Assembly: GCA_009391275.1 (NCBI GenBank)
Contig: VEXF01000001.1
Coordinates: forward strand, 1 to 64,000
Direction: 5' to 3'
DNA: 64,000 bases
DNA from: SAR202 cluster bacterium AD-804-J14_MRT_500m
GTDB lineage: Bacteria; Chloroflexota; Dehalococcoidia; UBA3495; GCA-2712585
In this document: piece by piece, positions 16,691 to 25,953 of the stretch
Layout of the letters: each line of letters begins with the position of its first letter
Position numbering within the stretch: the stretch's first letter is position 1
Notes under the pieces: model-generated
Database searches by the model: none
The model's input: the letters and a program-made list of their open reading frames with translations, nothing else
What the model was told of the DNA's origin: nothing
Translations under genes and position numbers: made by a program

Positions 16691-18196
16691 ATGGGCTATG
16701 ATGTAATTGTCGTGGGGTCCGGCTCAGCTGGCGCTTCGCTGGCTACACGCCTTAGCGAAGATCCAAAACGATCTGTGCTTTTGTTAGAGGCTGGACGCGA
16801 TTATCAAGACGTTGATAGTCTCCCTCCGGATGTTCGAAACGGCGACGACGTCATGCAAGCCATGGAGGGAGATAGTCTTTGGAGATTCACAGCGACTTCA
16901 AGCACTACCCAACGAGAGCCTATGTTTCTTCCACGGGGAAAGGTCATTGGTGGTTCAAGTTCAGTTAATGGCACTATTTTTATACGAGGTGTGCCCGAAG
17001 ACTATGATAACTGGGCTGCCCAAGGGAATGATCAATGGTCGTTCATGAAAGTGTTGCCGTATTTCAACAAACTGGAAACCGATCTAGATTTCAGTGGTGA
17101 CTTTCATGGTAAAGAGGGTCCGATCCCAGTACGACGATTTAGAGAGTCGGAATGGCGTCCTAGCATGTCCGCCTTCTACTACGCTGCACGAGGGCTGGGT
17201 TATCCTCATGAAGAAGATATGAATAACCCTGAGACAGCCGGGGTAGGTCCACGGCCTCTCAACAATACCGATGGCGTACGAATGAGTACTGCGATCACTT
17301 ATCTCAACCCAATCAGACATCGTCTGAACCTTTCTATAAAAGCTAACGTTCTAGTCAAGAAAATCATATTTAGCGGAAATCGCGCAACCGGATTAGAAGT
17401 TGAAAGCGGTGAGGAAGTGTTTAAGGTGGAAGGTGATGAGATAGTGCTGAGCGCGGGGGCTATAGGGTCGCCACACCTGCTTCTCTTATCTGGAGTAGGT
17501 CCGGCACAAGATTTAGAACGTTGTGCCATACCGGTGAAATATGATCTCCCAGGTGTCGGAGAAAATCTTAGAGATCATCCATCTGTGATGGTATGGTACA
17601 AGTTAAAAGATGAGATTGACGACCCCCCGTCCCCTAGTCAAGTCGGTCTTCGTTGGACGGCTTCAGGATCAAATGATCGGAACGATCTTTTTCTAAGTCC
17701 ATATCCAGGGATGACTTTAAATGGAGTTCGACACCTGATGCTTAGGGTTATCCTAGAACTTCCTGATGGATCTGGGCGTCTCAGTCTTGGGTCTTCCGAT
17801 GTAAATGTACAACCCAACTTGGATTATCGTTATTTAGACCATCAGCGCGATCTGGATAGAATGCGTGAGGGAGCCAAACTAGCTTTGCGGATCGGCTCCG
17901 AACCTTCTCTTCAAGCTGTTGTAGATAAGCGAACACTGCCAATTGATGACGACATCCGCTCTGACGATGCCCTAGACCGTTGGATGCGTGCTACGGCTAC
18001 TACATGCCATCATTCGTCTGGGACTTGTAAAATGGGTCCTTCTTCAGATCCCTTGGCTGTGGTAGATCAATATTGTCGGGTTCACTCGATAGATGGTCTC
18101 AGAGTGGTGGATGCTTCAATCATGCCAAACGTTATACGAGCTAATACAAACGCGACCAGCATCATGATTGGGGAACGAGCCGCAGAGTGGATTTGA
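16691..18196 (+). CDS. GMC family FAD-dependent oxidoreductase
   Basis: N-terminal FAD-binding motif DVIVVGSGSAGASLATRLSED and LLLEAG, GMC signature PRGKVIGGSSSVNGTIFIRG, IVLSAGAIGSPHLLLLSGVGP, and the C-terminal CHHSSGTCKMG active-site histidine region with RVVDASIMPNVIRANTNA. Length (501 aa) fits choline dehydrogenase-like alcohol oxidases. These oxidise primary or secondary alcohols. A TATAAT at 16644-16649 and an AGAGGTG ribosome-binding site lie upstream. The alcohol substrate is unknown; the following NHL and dimeric-barrel genes are probably functionally linked. Confidence 0.92.
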   Translation: MGYDVIVVGSGSAGASLATRLSEDPKRSVLLLEAGRDYQDVDSLPPDVRNGDDVMQAMEGDSLWRFTATSSTTQREPMFLPRGKVIGGSSSVNGTIFIRGVPEDYDNWAAQGNDQWSFMKVLPYFNKLETDLDFSGDFHGKEGPIPVRRFRESEWRPSMSAFYYAARGLGYPHEEDMNNPETAGVGPRPLNNTDGVRMSTAITYLNPIRHRLNLSIKANVLVKKIIFSGNRATGLEVESGEEVFKVEGDEIVLSAGAIGSPHLLLLSGVGPAQDLERCAIPVKYDLPGVGENLRDHPSVMVWYKLKDEIDDPPSPSQVGLRWTASGSNDRNDLFLSPYPGMTLNGVRHLMLRVILELPDGSGRLSLGSSDVNVQPNLDYRYLDHQRDLDRMREGAKLALRIGSEPSLQAVVDKRTLPIDDDIRSDDALDRWMRATATTCHHSSGTCKMGPSSDPLAVVDQYCRVHSIDGLRVVDASIMPNVIRANTNATSIMIGERAAEWI

Positions 18197-18224
18197 CCAT
18201 TAGGTTTGACTAATTGCTTTAATG

Positions 18225-18272
18225 GCAATCGATTGCAATCCCGTTGACAATGATGCTGCGCAGATTTAGCAT
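18225..18272 (+). promoter_or_regulatory. Candidate promoter with upstream palindromic operator
   Basis: TTGACA (18244-18249) and TAGCAT (18267-18272) have a 17-base spacer. Eight bases before the -35 is the perfect 12-base palindrome GCAATCGATTGC (18225-18236), of the type bound by LacI/GntR-like regulators. The NHL gene begins about 33 bases downstream of the -10. Confidence 0.45.
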
Positions 18273-18304
18273 GAGCCGTCTATTACTTATGTGAGGGGAC
18301 TCGT

Positions 18305-19249
18305 ATGTCTACAAATCTCGGGAGCGGATCTTTGACCTATACGGTAGTAGATGGATGGGCCAAGCTTCCAGAAGGCTGGTCGTTCAAAGAGTGTGGTGGG
18401 GTTGCTGTAGATAGCAAGGATCGTGTGTATGTTTTTTGTCGTGGTGAGCATCCTGTAATTGTATTTGATAGGAACGGTAACTTCTTGCAGTCTTGGGGGG
18501 AGGGTTTATTCACTAACGCCCATGCGATTACAGTGGGGCCTGATGACGCGGTTTACTGCACTGACAACGGTGATCACACCGTACGTAAATTAACGTCCGA
18601 TGGAGAGTTATTGATGACCTTGGGTTCGGCAAATCAGCCCTCGGATAGGTGGAGCGGAGAGCCATTTAATTTGGTGACCGACGTGGCTATATCTAGGAAA
18701 ACTGGAGATCTCTTCATCTCAGATGGGTACGGAAATTCGCGTGTACATAGGTATAGTTCAGACGGTGAGCACATTACATCATGGGGCTCCTCTGGCATTG
18801 ATCCCTCGCAATTTGTTATACCCCATAACATAGCAATAGACAATGACGAATATCTTTACGTAGCCGACCGGGAATGCCACAGGGTTCAAGTGTTTGATAC
18901 AAATGGTAAACTCCAAGCAATCTGGAATAATATCTGGAAGGCCTGTGGGCTGAGGGTGGGCCAAGATGGTAACGTTTATATAGGAGAACTCATGGGAGAA
19001 GCTTATTATGCCGACGCGCCGGATGTTGGGCATAGAGTTAGCATTTACAGCCCTTCTGGTGAGATGCTCTCGCGACTTGGCGATTCCCATATTGGTGAAA
19101 AGTCGGGTCAATTCATCGCCCCACATGGTATCGCGGTGGATTCGCACGGAGATATCTACGTCGCAGAAGTCACATGGGTCATGTGGGGTTCTCGTCAGGA
19201 TCCACCTCGAGAATATAGGAGCCTTCAAAAATTATCTCGCAATCAATGA
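18305..19249 (+). CDS. NHL-repeat beta-propeller (peptidyl-alpha-hydroxyglycine lyase-like)
   Basis: NHL-type blades recur through the sequence: GGVAVDSKDRVYVFCRGEHPVIVFDRNG, HAITVGPDDAVYCTDNGDHTVRKL, HNIAIDNDEYLYVADRECHRVQVFD and HGIAVDSHGDIYVAEV. The overall pattern matches the six-bladed propellers annotated as peptidyl-alpha-hydroxyglycine alpha-amidating lyase-like in environmental bacteria. Whether it has lyase activity is not known; calcium/zinc ligand histidines cannot be verified by eye. No signal peptide is seen. It is 98 bases upstream of the dimeric-barrel gene and may share its transcript. Confidence 0.85.
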   Translation: MSTNLGSGSLTYTVVDGWAKLPEGWSFKECGGVAVDSKDRVYVFCRGEHPVIVFDRNGNFLQSWGEGLFTNAHAITVGPDDAVYCTDNGDHTVRKLTSDGELLMTLGSANQPSDRWSGEPFNLVTDVAISRKTGDLFISDGYGNSRVHRYSSDGEHITSWGSSGIDPSQFVIPHNIAIDNDEYLYVADRECHRVQVFDTNGKLQAIWNNIWKACGLRVGQDGNVYIGELMGEAYYADAPDVGHRVSIYSPSGEMLSRLGDSHIGEKSGQFIAPHGIAVDSHGDIYVAEVTWVMWGSRQDPPREYRSLQKLSRNQ

Positions 19250-19347
19250 TTCTTAAGAAAATTGATTGTACAAAGGGAAGGTTTTGTGGGTTCGGCGATC
19301 AAATGAATATCGGTACTGGGTAGTAACTCTGGTTGGAGGTTTTTACG

Positions 19348-20088
19348 ATGTCTGATACACCAACTCTCTATATAGTCCGAGGGGACGTTGACGACGATGC
19401 CAAAGAAAAGATTGTTGAATGGAGCAACACTTGGCATATGCCTGACCTTTTGGAGGCTGGCTTCTACTCCGCTACTAGATATCGATGTGTAGAGGGTAGT
19501 CCGGAATACCTCCACGTTTATGAAATCTCGAGCCCAGATTTCTTCGACACCGAGTCTTATCGGTATATCTGTCGTTGCGATCCACCGTGTGGAACCCTGA
19601 AATGTCAAAATAAAGAAGATCCAGCTAATCCATCAGGTATGCAAATAGTACGGCACTTCCACCGTGGAAGTAGAATGGTTTATGACACGTTATTCACTCA
19701 CAATATCGCGGAATATAGGCTAGAATCTCCAGGTCGCAATGGTAATCCTGTCGGGTCTGTCCGCAGCAAAACAGTGTGGAATGTCCGACTCGACGTGGAC
19801 CCTGCCGTAGAAAGTGAATTTTTAGAATGGTATGAGAAAGTTCACTTAGCCGAGGTCGGGGAGTTCCCCGGTTTTATTGCGGGTAGGCTGGTTCGGCGTG
19901 TAGAGAATTTTGCGACTGATGACCCTAAGTTTATGGTGCTTTGGGAAGTAGAGAACCTGGACGCTGTCAAAGACAGGCCATCTCTTGCCTCTCGTCAGAT
20001 CGGCCCTGTCGAGCAACGGATTCGAGGCAGCATGCGTAATTGGCAGGAGGCGATCAGTGTGCGGATATGGCCTGATTCCACGGGTTAG
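19348..20088 (+). CDS. Tandem dimeric alpha/beta-barrel-like protein with Cys cluster
   Basis: The two halves look alike. LYIVRGDVDDDAKEKIVEWSNTWHMPDLLEAGFYSATRY near the N-terminus parallels VWNVRLDVDPAVESEFLEWYEKVHLAEVGEFPGFIAGRL in the C-terminal half, each followed by a strand and a helix, as in ferredoxin-like dimeric alpha/beta barrels. Between them is a cysteine-rich insert, C75-x-C77-x3-C81-x4-C86, that could bind a metal. The function is unknown; small barrel proteins of this kind often accompany oxidoreductases or decarboxylases. The ATG at 19348 has GGAGGT seven bases upstream; the frame is open from 19333. Confidence 0.65.
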   Translation: MSDTPTLYIVRGDVDDDAKEKIVEWSNTWHMPDLLEAGFYSATRYRCVEGSPEYLHVYEISSPDFFDTESYRYICRCDPPCGTLKCQNKEDPANPSGMQIVRHFHRGSRMVYDTLFTHNIAEYRLESPGRNGNPVGSVRSKTVWNVRLDVDPAVESEFLEWYEKVHLAEVGEFPGFIAGRLVRRVENFATDDPKFMVLWEVENLDAVKDRPSLASRQIGPVEQRIRGSMRNWQEAISVRIWPDSTG

Positions 20089-20258
20089 AGGATTGTACTT
20101 CGAACAGGTGCGTACAACCTTTGGACAACATACCTCTATCATAAGGTAGTTGTCTAATGCGGGTTGAGTAACGGATGATTGGCGCATGATGATATGGCCA
20201 TTGATGTTAGGGTTTGTCTGGAATAGAATCGCCATCGCCAGCTTACAGGAGGTTGCTT

Positions 20259-21494
20259 TTGATTCCACCCATGGAACCCAGCCAGACAACCGCTGATTCA
20301 ACGGATAGGAAATTTGTTCTTGGAGCTTTATCACTAGGGCATGGAATCGTTCACTGGTTGGACCAAAGTTTTCCTGTCGTATTGCCCAGCATCACCGCCT
20401 CCTTAGGGCTGACTAATATTCAAGTTGGATCTATAGCCACTGTTAAACAGATCGGATTCGGTTTGGTCAACCTGCCTGGTGGTCTGGTGGTCGATCTGGC
20501 AAGGGGCCAATGGGGACTCATATTAATCGGATGTTTAGTCTCTGCTGCTCTATTGTATGCCTTGCTAGGTCTGTCGTTTAGCTTTGGCTTTATGGTAGTG
20601 ATTGTTTTCTTGGCATCAATCCCTGGTGCTTTATGGCACTTGCCGGCATCAGCCGCTTTGTCTCAACGTTTTCCGGAGCGACGTGGATTCGCGATCTCGA
20701 TTCATGGATTCGGAGCAAATATCGGTAACGCAGTTGGTCCTTTGGTTGCTGGTGCCCTGATTCTAGTTATTAATTGGCGCGGGATCTTTTTTATATATGC
20801 GGTGCCAACCCTTTTAGTAGGGTTGGTGATTTGGGCATACCTTAGGAACATAGGCCAGGAAAGCGTATCGCGAAGAAACGTCAGTATGGGCCAACAGATT
20901 GTAGAATCTAAATCTCTGCTTCAAAATCGCCTAGTCATGGTGCTTGTTGCTGTTGCTGTGCTTAGAGGTATGGCTTTGAATTCCATGTTTATATGGACGC
21001 CCTTTTACTTAACTGATGAGTTGGGCATGAGCAGCTTCTGGATGGGGTTTCACATGGCACTAGCTACCGGGACAGGGATTATTTCTACGCCTATTTTAGG
21101 AAGTCTCAGCGACCGATACAATCGAAAATCAGTCCTCGTTCCAGGGCTTGCGTTGGGCGCTATACTTTCAGCTTTGGTTCTACCTGCCGGCAACTCTATA
21201 TGGCTTACGGTTGTGATGGCGGGAATAGGTTTGTTTAGTTACGCACTCTTTCAAATTATTCAAGCGGCCGTGCTTGACTTGGCAAAGGAAGGGACAGAAG
21301 CAACCGCCACTGGCTTTTTGTTTGGAATAGGCAGCGTTGTCGGAGCGTTCTCGCCCATGTTGGCTGTGGTTATCATTAACAATTACGGTATAGGCAACGT
21401 GTTTTATTATCAGGCGGGTCTTTCAGCTTTAGCCTTGTTGATTCTATTGCCCTTTAAACTCCCTTCTCCAGAACGCACAAATTCTAAGTCATGA
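20259..21494 (+). CDS. Major facilitator superfamily transporter
   Basis: About twelve hydrophobic segments are present, with an MFS loop between TM2 and TM3 (GGLVVDLARGQWG) and a second one after TM8 (GSLSDRYNRKSVLVPG). It is probably an inner-membrane proton-coupled exporter or importer of organic compounds. A strong AGGAGGT (20247-20253) points to the TTG at 20259 as start; the ATG at 20271 is 17 bases away from it and less well placed. The frame is open further upstream without support. It precedes an MBL hydrolase gene by 40 bases, suggesting uptake and hydrolysis are coupled. Confidence 0.9.
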   Translation: MIPPMEPSQTTADSTDRKFVLGALSLGHGIVHWLDQSFPVVLPSITASLGLTNIQVGSIATVKQIGFGLVNLPGGLVVDLARGQWGLILIGCLVSAALLYALLGLSFSFGFMVVIVFLASIPGALWHLPASAALSQRFPERRGFAISIHGFGANIGNAVGPLVAGALILVINWRGIFFIYAVPTLLVGLVIWAYLRNIGQESVSRRNVSMGQQIVESKSLLQNRLVMVLVAVAVLRGMALNSMFIWTPFYLTDELGMSSFWMGFHMALATGTGIISTPILGSLSDRYNRKSVLVPGLALGAILSALVLPAGNSIWLTVVMAGIGLFSYALFQIIQAAVLDLAKEGTEATATGFLFGIGSVVGAFSPMLAVVIINNYGIGNVFYYQAGLSALALLILLPFKLPSPERTNSKS

Positions 21495-21534
21495 CACTAG
21501 ACTGGTCATAGATCCAATTAGTTGGGGGATTGAA

Positions 21535-22419
21535 ATGTTACCAGAACGTATCACGATCGGGAGTGTAGAGATACTGTCTCTGTCCGATACCACCACAACG
21601 AATGATGCTTGTATGTTCTTCCCGGAGAATTCTCCTGATGAAATCAAATCATATGGTGACTATGTTGATCCTGATTGTAACGTAAGGGAACCTGTGAACG
21701 TTGGAAGTTTCCTAATATTCTCCAAAGGTAAGAAGATATTGGTAGATGCAGGTCTTGGACCAGACCCGGTCGAGATTGTTGGTGGCGCCTTCGGTGACCT
21801 GACTGGAGATCTAAAAAGGCATGGTATATTACCTGAGGAAATAGACAAAGTTCTGATCACCCACATGCATTTTGATCATATAGGATGGTTGGCAGTTTCA
21901 CGAAATGGCAAAGTTTCTAAAACGTTCGCAAACGCTGAATATATAATGCCTAAAGCAGACTATGAACTCTTGTTAAACCCAGAACAAGTTAAGTCGCCTC
22001 CTCCACCTAATCATTTCTCTCCAACTGCGGCAAAACTTTATGCCAGCGGTGCCTATATGGGGCGAAACATCAGCCAAATCGAAGAACTAGAATTAGTTTC
22101 TGGAGAATTTAACATAACTGATGAAGTCAAAACTCTTCCAACACCGGGACACACTCCTGGCCACCAAAGCCTCTTGATATCTTCCGGCGGCGAACGTGCT
22201 TTCGTATTAGGCGATGTTGCTCATTTGCCAATGCAGTTGGAAGTCTCAGATTGGATAGTCGTTGCTGACGTTCAACCGGAACTTGGCAGCAAAACTCGCA
22301 AGCGCATTTTGGAATGGTTAGAGTCTGAGGGGCTAATCGTCGCTGCAGGTCACTTCCCGTCTCCAGGGTTCGGTAGAGTAATCAAAGTAGGAGGCCGGCG
22401 CTACTGGGAACCTCTTTGA
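21535..22419 (+). CDS. MBL-fold metallo-hydrolase
   Basis: The metal-binding motif THMHFDHIGW (HxHxDH) is present near residue 110, followed by PTPGHTPGHQSLL and LGDVAH, which supply the remaining histidine and bridging aspartate. The family includes quorum lactonases and other hydrolases of lactones, esters or sulfates; this one is closest in style to the lactonase-like AttM/AhlD group, but substrate is not determined. Preceded by GGGGGATTGAA and ATG. The 3' end overlaps the convergent HAD gene by 19 bases. Confidence 0.9.
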   Translation: MLPERITIGSVEILSLSDTTTTNDACMFFPENSPDEIKSYGDYVDPDCNVREPVNVGSFLIFSKGKKILVDAGLGPDPVEIVGGAFGDLTGDLKRHGILPEEIDKVLITHMHFDHIGWLAVSRNGKVSKTFANAEYIMPKADYELLLNPEQVKSPPPPNHFSPTAAKLYASGAYMGRNISQIEELELVSGEFNITDEVKTLPTPGHTPGHQSLLISSGGERAFVLGDVAHLPMQLEVSDWIVVADVQPELGSKTRKRILEWLESEGLIVAAGHFPSPGFGRVIKVGGRRYWEPL

Positions 22420-23114
22420 CCTACCATGAGTTCTGCTAAAGTCTTAAGGTCTGGCACCTCTAGATCTGGATGAGTATCTATGATTGGTGTGCTCGTTGCT
22501 CCGCTTCGATTTACCCATACGCAACTCATTTCCAGGTCGTTGGCGACTTGGATGTCATGATATAGGCTTTGGGCGATGTGCAAGTGTCTTTCCAAAGGAA
22601 GACCGGTCATTTCAAATAGCTTCTCGAAGTGTTGCCGAGATGGCTTATATGACCCGACCATGTCAGCTGATATCACCCAAGTGAATTTACTTTGTAGTGT
22701 CGCGGCGGTATCCATAAAAAGGTCGGAGTCTATGTTGGAAATTATTGAAAGCTGGTACAAAGAACCTAGTTGTTGCAGTGCGCTGATTGTATCCGGAAAA
22801 ACTGGCCAACTTTTTAACGAGCTACAAAGTGTATCGATATCTTCGTACTTTAGATCAACATTGAACTCCTCGGAGAATCCTCTCATCACTTGGCGTAGTA
22901 CGGATCTATAATTAATGAAAGGTGTCTGATCTTCTGCAGACCTTTCTAAACGACCGTATAATTTTAATATGTCGTGACTTTCTAAGTCTTTGTCATGCTT
23001 AAGTAACCAAGGTGATAGCGCGTCAACAATACCTTTTTCCCAGTCAATCAAAGTTCCATAACAGTCGAAGCTTAAAACTTTGAATTGCTTAAAGTCTATC
23101 GTGACAGGCTTCAT
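22401..23114 (-). CDS. HAD superfamily hydrolase (haloacid dehalogenase type II-like)
   Basis: HAD motif I is FDCYGTLIDWEKG, motif II IISNID, motif III SYKPSRQHFEKL. The cap domain arrangement and 237-aa length match type II haloacid dehalogenase-like hydrolases. Members hydrolyse 2-haloacids or phosphate esters; the WEKG after motif I is common to the dehalogenase-like group, but dehalogenase residues were not verified. It converges with the MBL gene, overlapping by 19 bases at the 3' ends. No clear Shine-Dalgarno precedes the ATG. Confidence 0.85.
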   Translation of the reverse strand: MKPVTIDFKQFKVLSFDCYGTLIDWEKGIVDALSPWLLKHDKDLESHDILKLYGRLERSAEDQTPFINYRSVLRQVMRGFSEEFNVDLKYEDIDTLCSSLKSWPVFPDTISALQQLGSLYQLSIISNIDSDLFMDTAATLQSKFTWVISADMVGSYKPSRQHFEKLFEMTGLPLERHLHIAQSLYHDIQVANDLEMSCVWVNRSGATSTPIIDTHPDLEVPDLKTLAELMVGQRGSQ

Positions 23115-23315
23115 TAATTAATTGGGATGGACTGACAAAATAATCCACTCGCTGAGGCTGCTAGAAAGCTTTCTATCGTGCCTAGTTGGCGATAGGAAAT
23201 TCTACGATCCAAAGCTCCATCAGGTATGATCCTGTGTAGAGATTCACACCCCAGAATTGGAGAAATCCAAGCCTAGGGCGTTAGAGATCATGGTTAGAGG
23301 TAAGGTATGAGAAAG

Positions 23316-23504
23316 TTAAAACTTTCGGCGCCTTCGGGCACGTCGGAGAGCCCTCTGTGCTGCTTCTCGTTCCTTCTGGCTTTTGGAGCGGAAGAATCTA
23401 CGCTTTTTCACTTCACGCAGGATCCCTGACCGTTGGACTCCGGAACGAAATCTATTGATTAAGCTCTCGGTCGTTTCTCCCTGCTGAAGAACTACATGCG
23501 TCAT
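23316..23504 (-). CDS. rpsU: 30S ribosomal protein S21
   Basis: The 62-aa protein has the S21 pattern: VVLQQGETTESLINRF, RSGILREVKKRRFF and a very basic Arg-rich C-terminus. S21 binds near the 3' end of 16S rRNA on the small subunit. GAGG precedes the ATG with good spacing. It stands alone between catabolic genes on a mostly accessory stretch, with about 200 bases of non-coding sequence on both sides. Confidence 0.95.
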   Translation of the reverse strand: MTHVVLQQGETTESLINRFRSGVQRSGILREVKKRRFFRSKSQKEREAAQRALRRARRRRKF

Positions 23505-23687
23505 ACCTTGTCCTCGTAATCAACTCGGCCGATCGCCGGGGATTGTCGTTGGTACAATATAACAAACACTTCTATTAGATGTATAGAGCGTCAACTTACA
23601 CACATAATAAATTCATTGCGGTTATCAATTCTATATTGTGAAATGATGGTCATATAACAGGTTCCGAAATGGACAGATGCATCTCCC

Positions 23688-25388
23688 TTACTCGCTGAAA
23701 GTCGGAGTTTTATCTTTTAATACGTCCATCGCTCGTGCGGGGAACGGCAATTCAGCAGGATCCACTGGTATTTCGATGACAGACGGTGTGTTAGATTGGA
23801 TGGCGTCCGTTAGAGCATCGCCTAGATCCTCAATCCGATCTATGAAATAACCTTTCCCCCCGAAAAGTTCCATAAGTTTGTCTAATCTTGGATTAGTGAT
23901 GTCCGCTTCGACGTAGCGTTCCCCGTAAAAAAATTTCTGATATGCTTTTTCAGATGCCCAAGAATTATTGTTCATTACGATACTGACGACTGGGATTTTC
24001 CACCTTACGGCCGTCTCTATTTCTTGGACATTGTAGAGAAAACCACCGTCGCCGTTTATACTAATGACCGGACGGTTAGGTCGCGCCATTTTGACTCCTA
24101 ATGCCATGGGGAAGCTCATCCCTATGCAGCCAAGATCTAACGGGCTAAATAGGCTATTCATAGAGTAATTGAGTCTGTCATAACCTATGCCAGATACTGC
24201 TCCTGCATCCAATGTGGTTAATGCGTCCGCTGGGTATATTTTCCGGAGCTCATGGTAAACATGTTGGGGTTTTAGTAAGGTTCCGGCCTGGGGGGCTTCT
24301 TTGTCTAATCGTTGGCGACGGGTTTCTCGTAGCCGGGCCGCGAAATTCAGCCGCTGCTCTGGACCTTCAGGTTTCCCCGTTCGAGATATAGCTTCTGTCA
24401 AAGACATTGTGACTATTCGCGCATCTCCGAGGATACCTACTTCTACTGGGAAGTTCCTTCCTAATTCCTTTTGATCGATCTCAATTTGGATGATCTTCGC
24501 ATTGGACGGTATATATCTGTTGTCATAAAAAGTGGTGAAGTGTGAAAGTCTGGTCCCAATTGCTAGGATTACGTCTGAATTCTGTACTACTTCAGCGGCT
24601 TCAGGTGCTCCTGCTCTACCGAGACTCCCAACATACAATTGATGATCGTTGGGAACTGCATCGCATTGTGCGTAGGATGTAACTATAGGCGCGGAAATAA
24701 GCTCGGCTAATTTGCACACTTCTTCGTTTCCGCTGCTCCACTTAACTCCACCGCCTGCTATGATCACCGGTCGTATCGATTTTTTGATAATGTTCGCGGC
24801 CCGTTGGATAAGGGTCGGATCTCCGGGGATCAATTGAGGTGGCCTGTATTTCGCTGGAGTTGGAATGTCTACGTTCAGGTTCGTCTCATTTTGGATATCT
24901 CGAGGGATGTCCACAACAACTGGACCCATCTTTCCTGCAGTTGCCGTTCGAAAAGCTTGCCTTAATAAGTCAGGGATACGGCTCGCGTAAGGGACAAGCA
25001 CGGATTCCTTGGTGACGGAACGAAATACACCGACATGATCTATTTCTTGAAAAGAGTCGCGCCCTATGTGTTCTTGGGAATTGCCACCGATTATAGTAAC
25101 CATTGGTGCGTGTGTGACGTATCCCCCGGCAATACTTGTTACCATATTCGTCGCCCCTGGGCCGTTGGTCACCATGCATACTCCTGGCCTGCCGGAAGCA
25201 AGGGCGTAACCCAGAGCCATGAAACCAGCGCCTTGCTCGTGTCTAGTCCCTACGTATTTAATATCTTCGAGTCCGTACATTGGATCCATAATCTCCAAGA
25301 ATGCGGATCCAACTACTCCAAAAATATATGCGACCCCTTCTGCTCTAAGGATCTCGACCACTGCTTGTCCCGCGGACATATTGGGCAT
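23688..25388 (-). CDS. ThDP-dependent acetolactate synthase-like enzyme
   Basis: Three-domain ThDP enzyme of 566 aa. The catalytic glutamate is in THEQGAGFMALGYA near residue 50, and the ThDP/Mg motif is GDGGFLYNVQEIETAVRW...MNNNSW in the C-terminal domain. The N-terminal IFGVVGSAFLEIMDPM and the FQEIDHVGVFRSVTK segment resemble sulfoacetaldehyde acetyltransferase (Xsc) as much as acetolactate synthase, so a role in sulfonate or oxo-acid metabolism is possible. It is not near the ilvNC genes, which have their own ilvB at the window end. Divergent from the SDR pair. Confidence 0.85.
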   Translation of the reverse strand: MPNMSAGQAVVEILRAEGVAYIFGVVGSAFLEIMDPMYGLEDIKYVGTRHEQGAGFMALGYALASGRPGVCMVTNGPGATNMVTSIAGGYVTHAPMVTIIGGNSQEHIGRDSFQEIDHVGVFRSVTKESVLVPYASRIPDLLRQAFRTATAGKMGPVVVDIPRDIQNETNLNVDIPTPAKYRPPQLIPGDPTLIQRAANIIKKSIRPVIIAGGGVKWSSGNEEVCKLAELISAPIVTSYAQCDAVPNDHQLYVGSLGRAGAPEAAEVVQNSDVILAIGTRLSHFTTFYDNRYIPSNAKIIQIEIDQKELGRNFPVEVGILGDARIVTMSLTEAISRTGKPEGPEQRLNFAARLRETRRQRLDKEAPQAGTLLKPQHVYHELRKIYPADALTTLDAGAVSGIGYDRLNYSMNSLFSPLDLGCIGMSFPMALGVKMARPNRPVISINGDGGFLYNVQEIETAVRWKIPVVSIVMNNNSWASEKAYQKFFYGERYVEADITNPRLDKLMELFGGKGYFIDRIEDLGDALTDAIQSNTPSVIEIPVDPAELPFPARAMDVLKDKTPTFSE

Positions 25389-25681
25389 AATGATGATCTC
25401 CTTGCCGAGGTTCGGCTCTCTGATGAAGCCCTGACGATCCTCTCACAATCTTACTAGTCCGTCCATGACTTGTGCGTCTTATACCAAGTCTATGGGTCTA
25501 GAAAAGCTGAGTTTTGAAGAATCATCGATTGTAAATCAAAGATGCTTCTCCAGGAGTCCGGCGCCGTAAGAATCTTGATTACGATATCCAACCCAATTAA
25601 AAGCCCTAAGGAAGCACATCCTTTTCATTTCAACATATAATATATTTGATTTGGTTTCCGCAATAAACTTTGGAGGATCGC

Positions 25682-25953
25682 ATGAGACTCGACGGAAAAG
25701 TTGCCATTATCTCCGGAGCTACGCGGGGAATGGGTGAGGCCCAAGCCAAATTATTTGCTGCTGAGGGGTGTAAGGTCATAATCGGGGGTCGGTCGGAGCG
25801 TGATGGTAACAGAGTAGAATCTGAAATAAGAGCTGCCGGGGGCAACTGCATATTCGTTTCATTGGAAGTTACTAAGGCGTCGGATTGGCGCAACGCTATA
25901 GATAATGCAATTCGGCACTACGATAAACTGGACATCCTGGTCAACAACGCCGG
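25682..25953 (+). repeat. 272-bp perfect direct repeat, copy 1
   Basis: This block is identical, base for base, to 26448-26719. It begins exactly at the start codon of the first SDR gene and ends in the NNAG-coding region. The bases immediately outside differ on both sides. Confidence 0.95.

Noticed and set aside
23162..23175. TAGAAAGCTTTCTA palindrome
   Set aside because: Short AT-rich palindrome between genes with no promoter or gene context; chance is likely.
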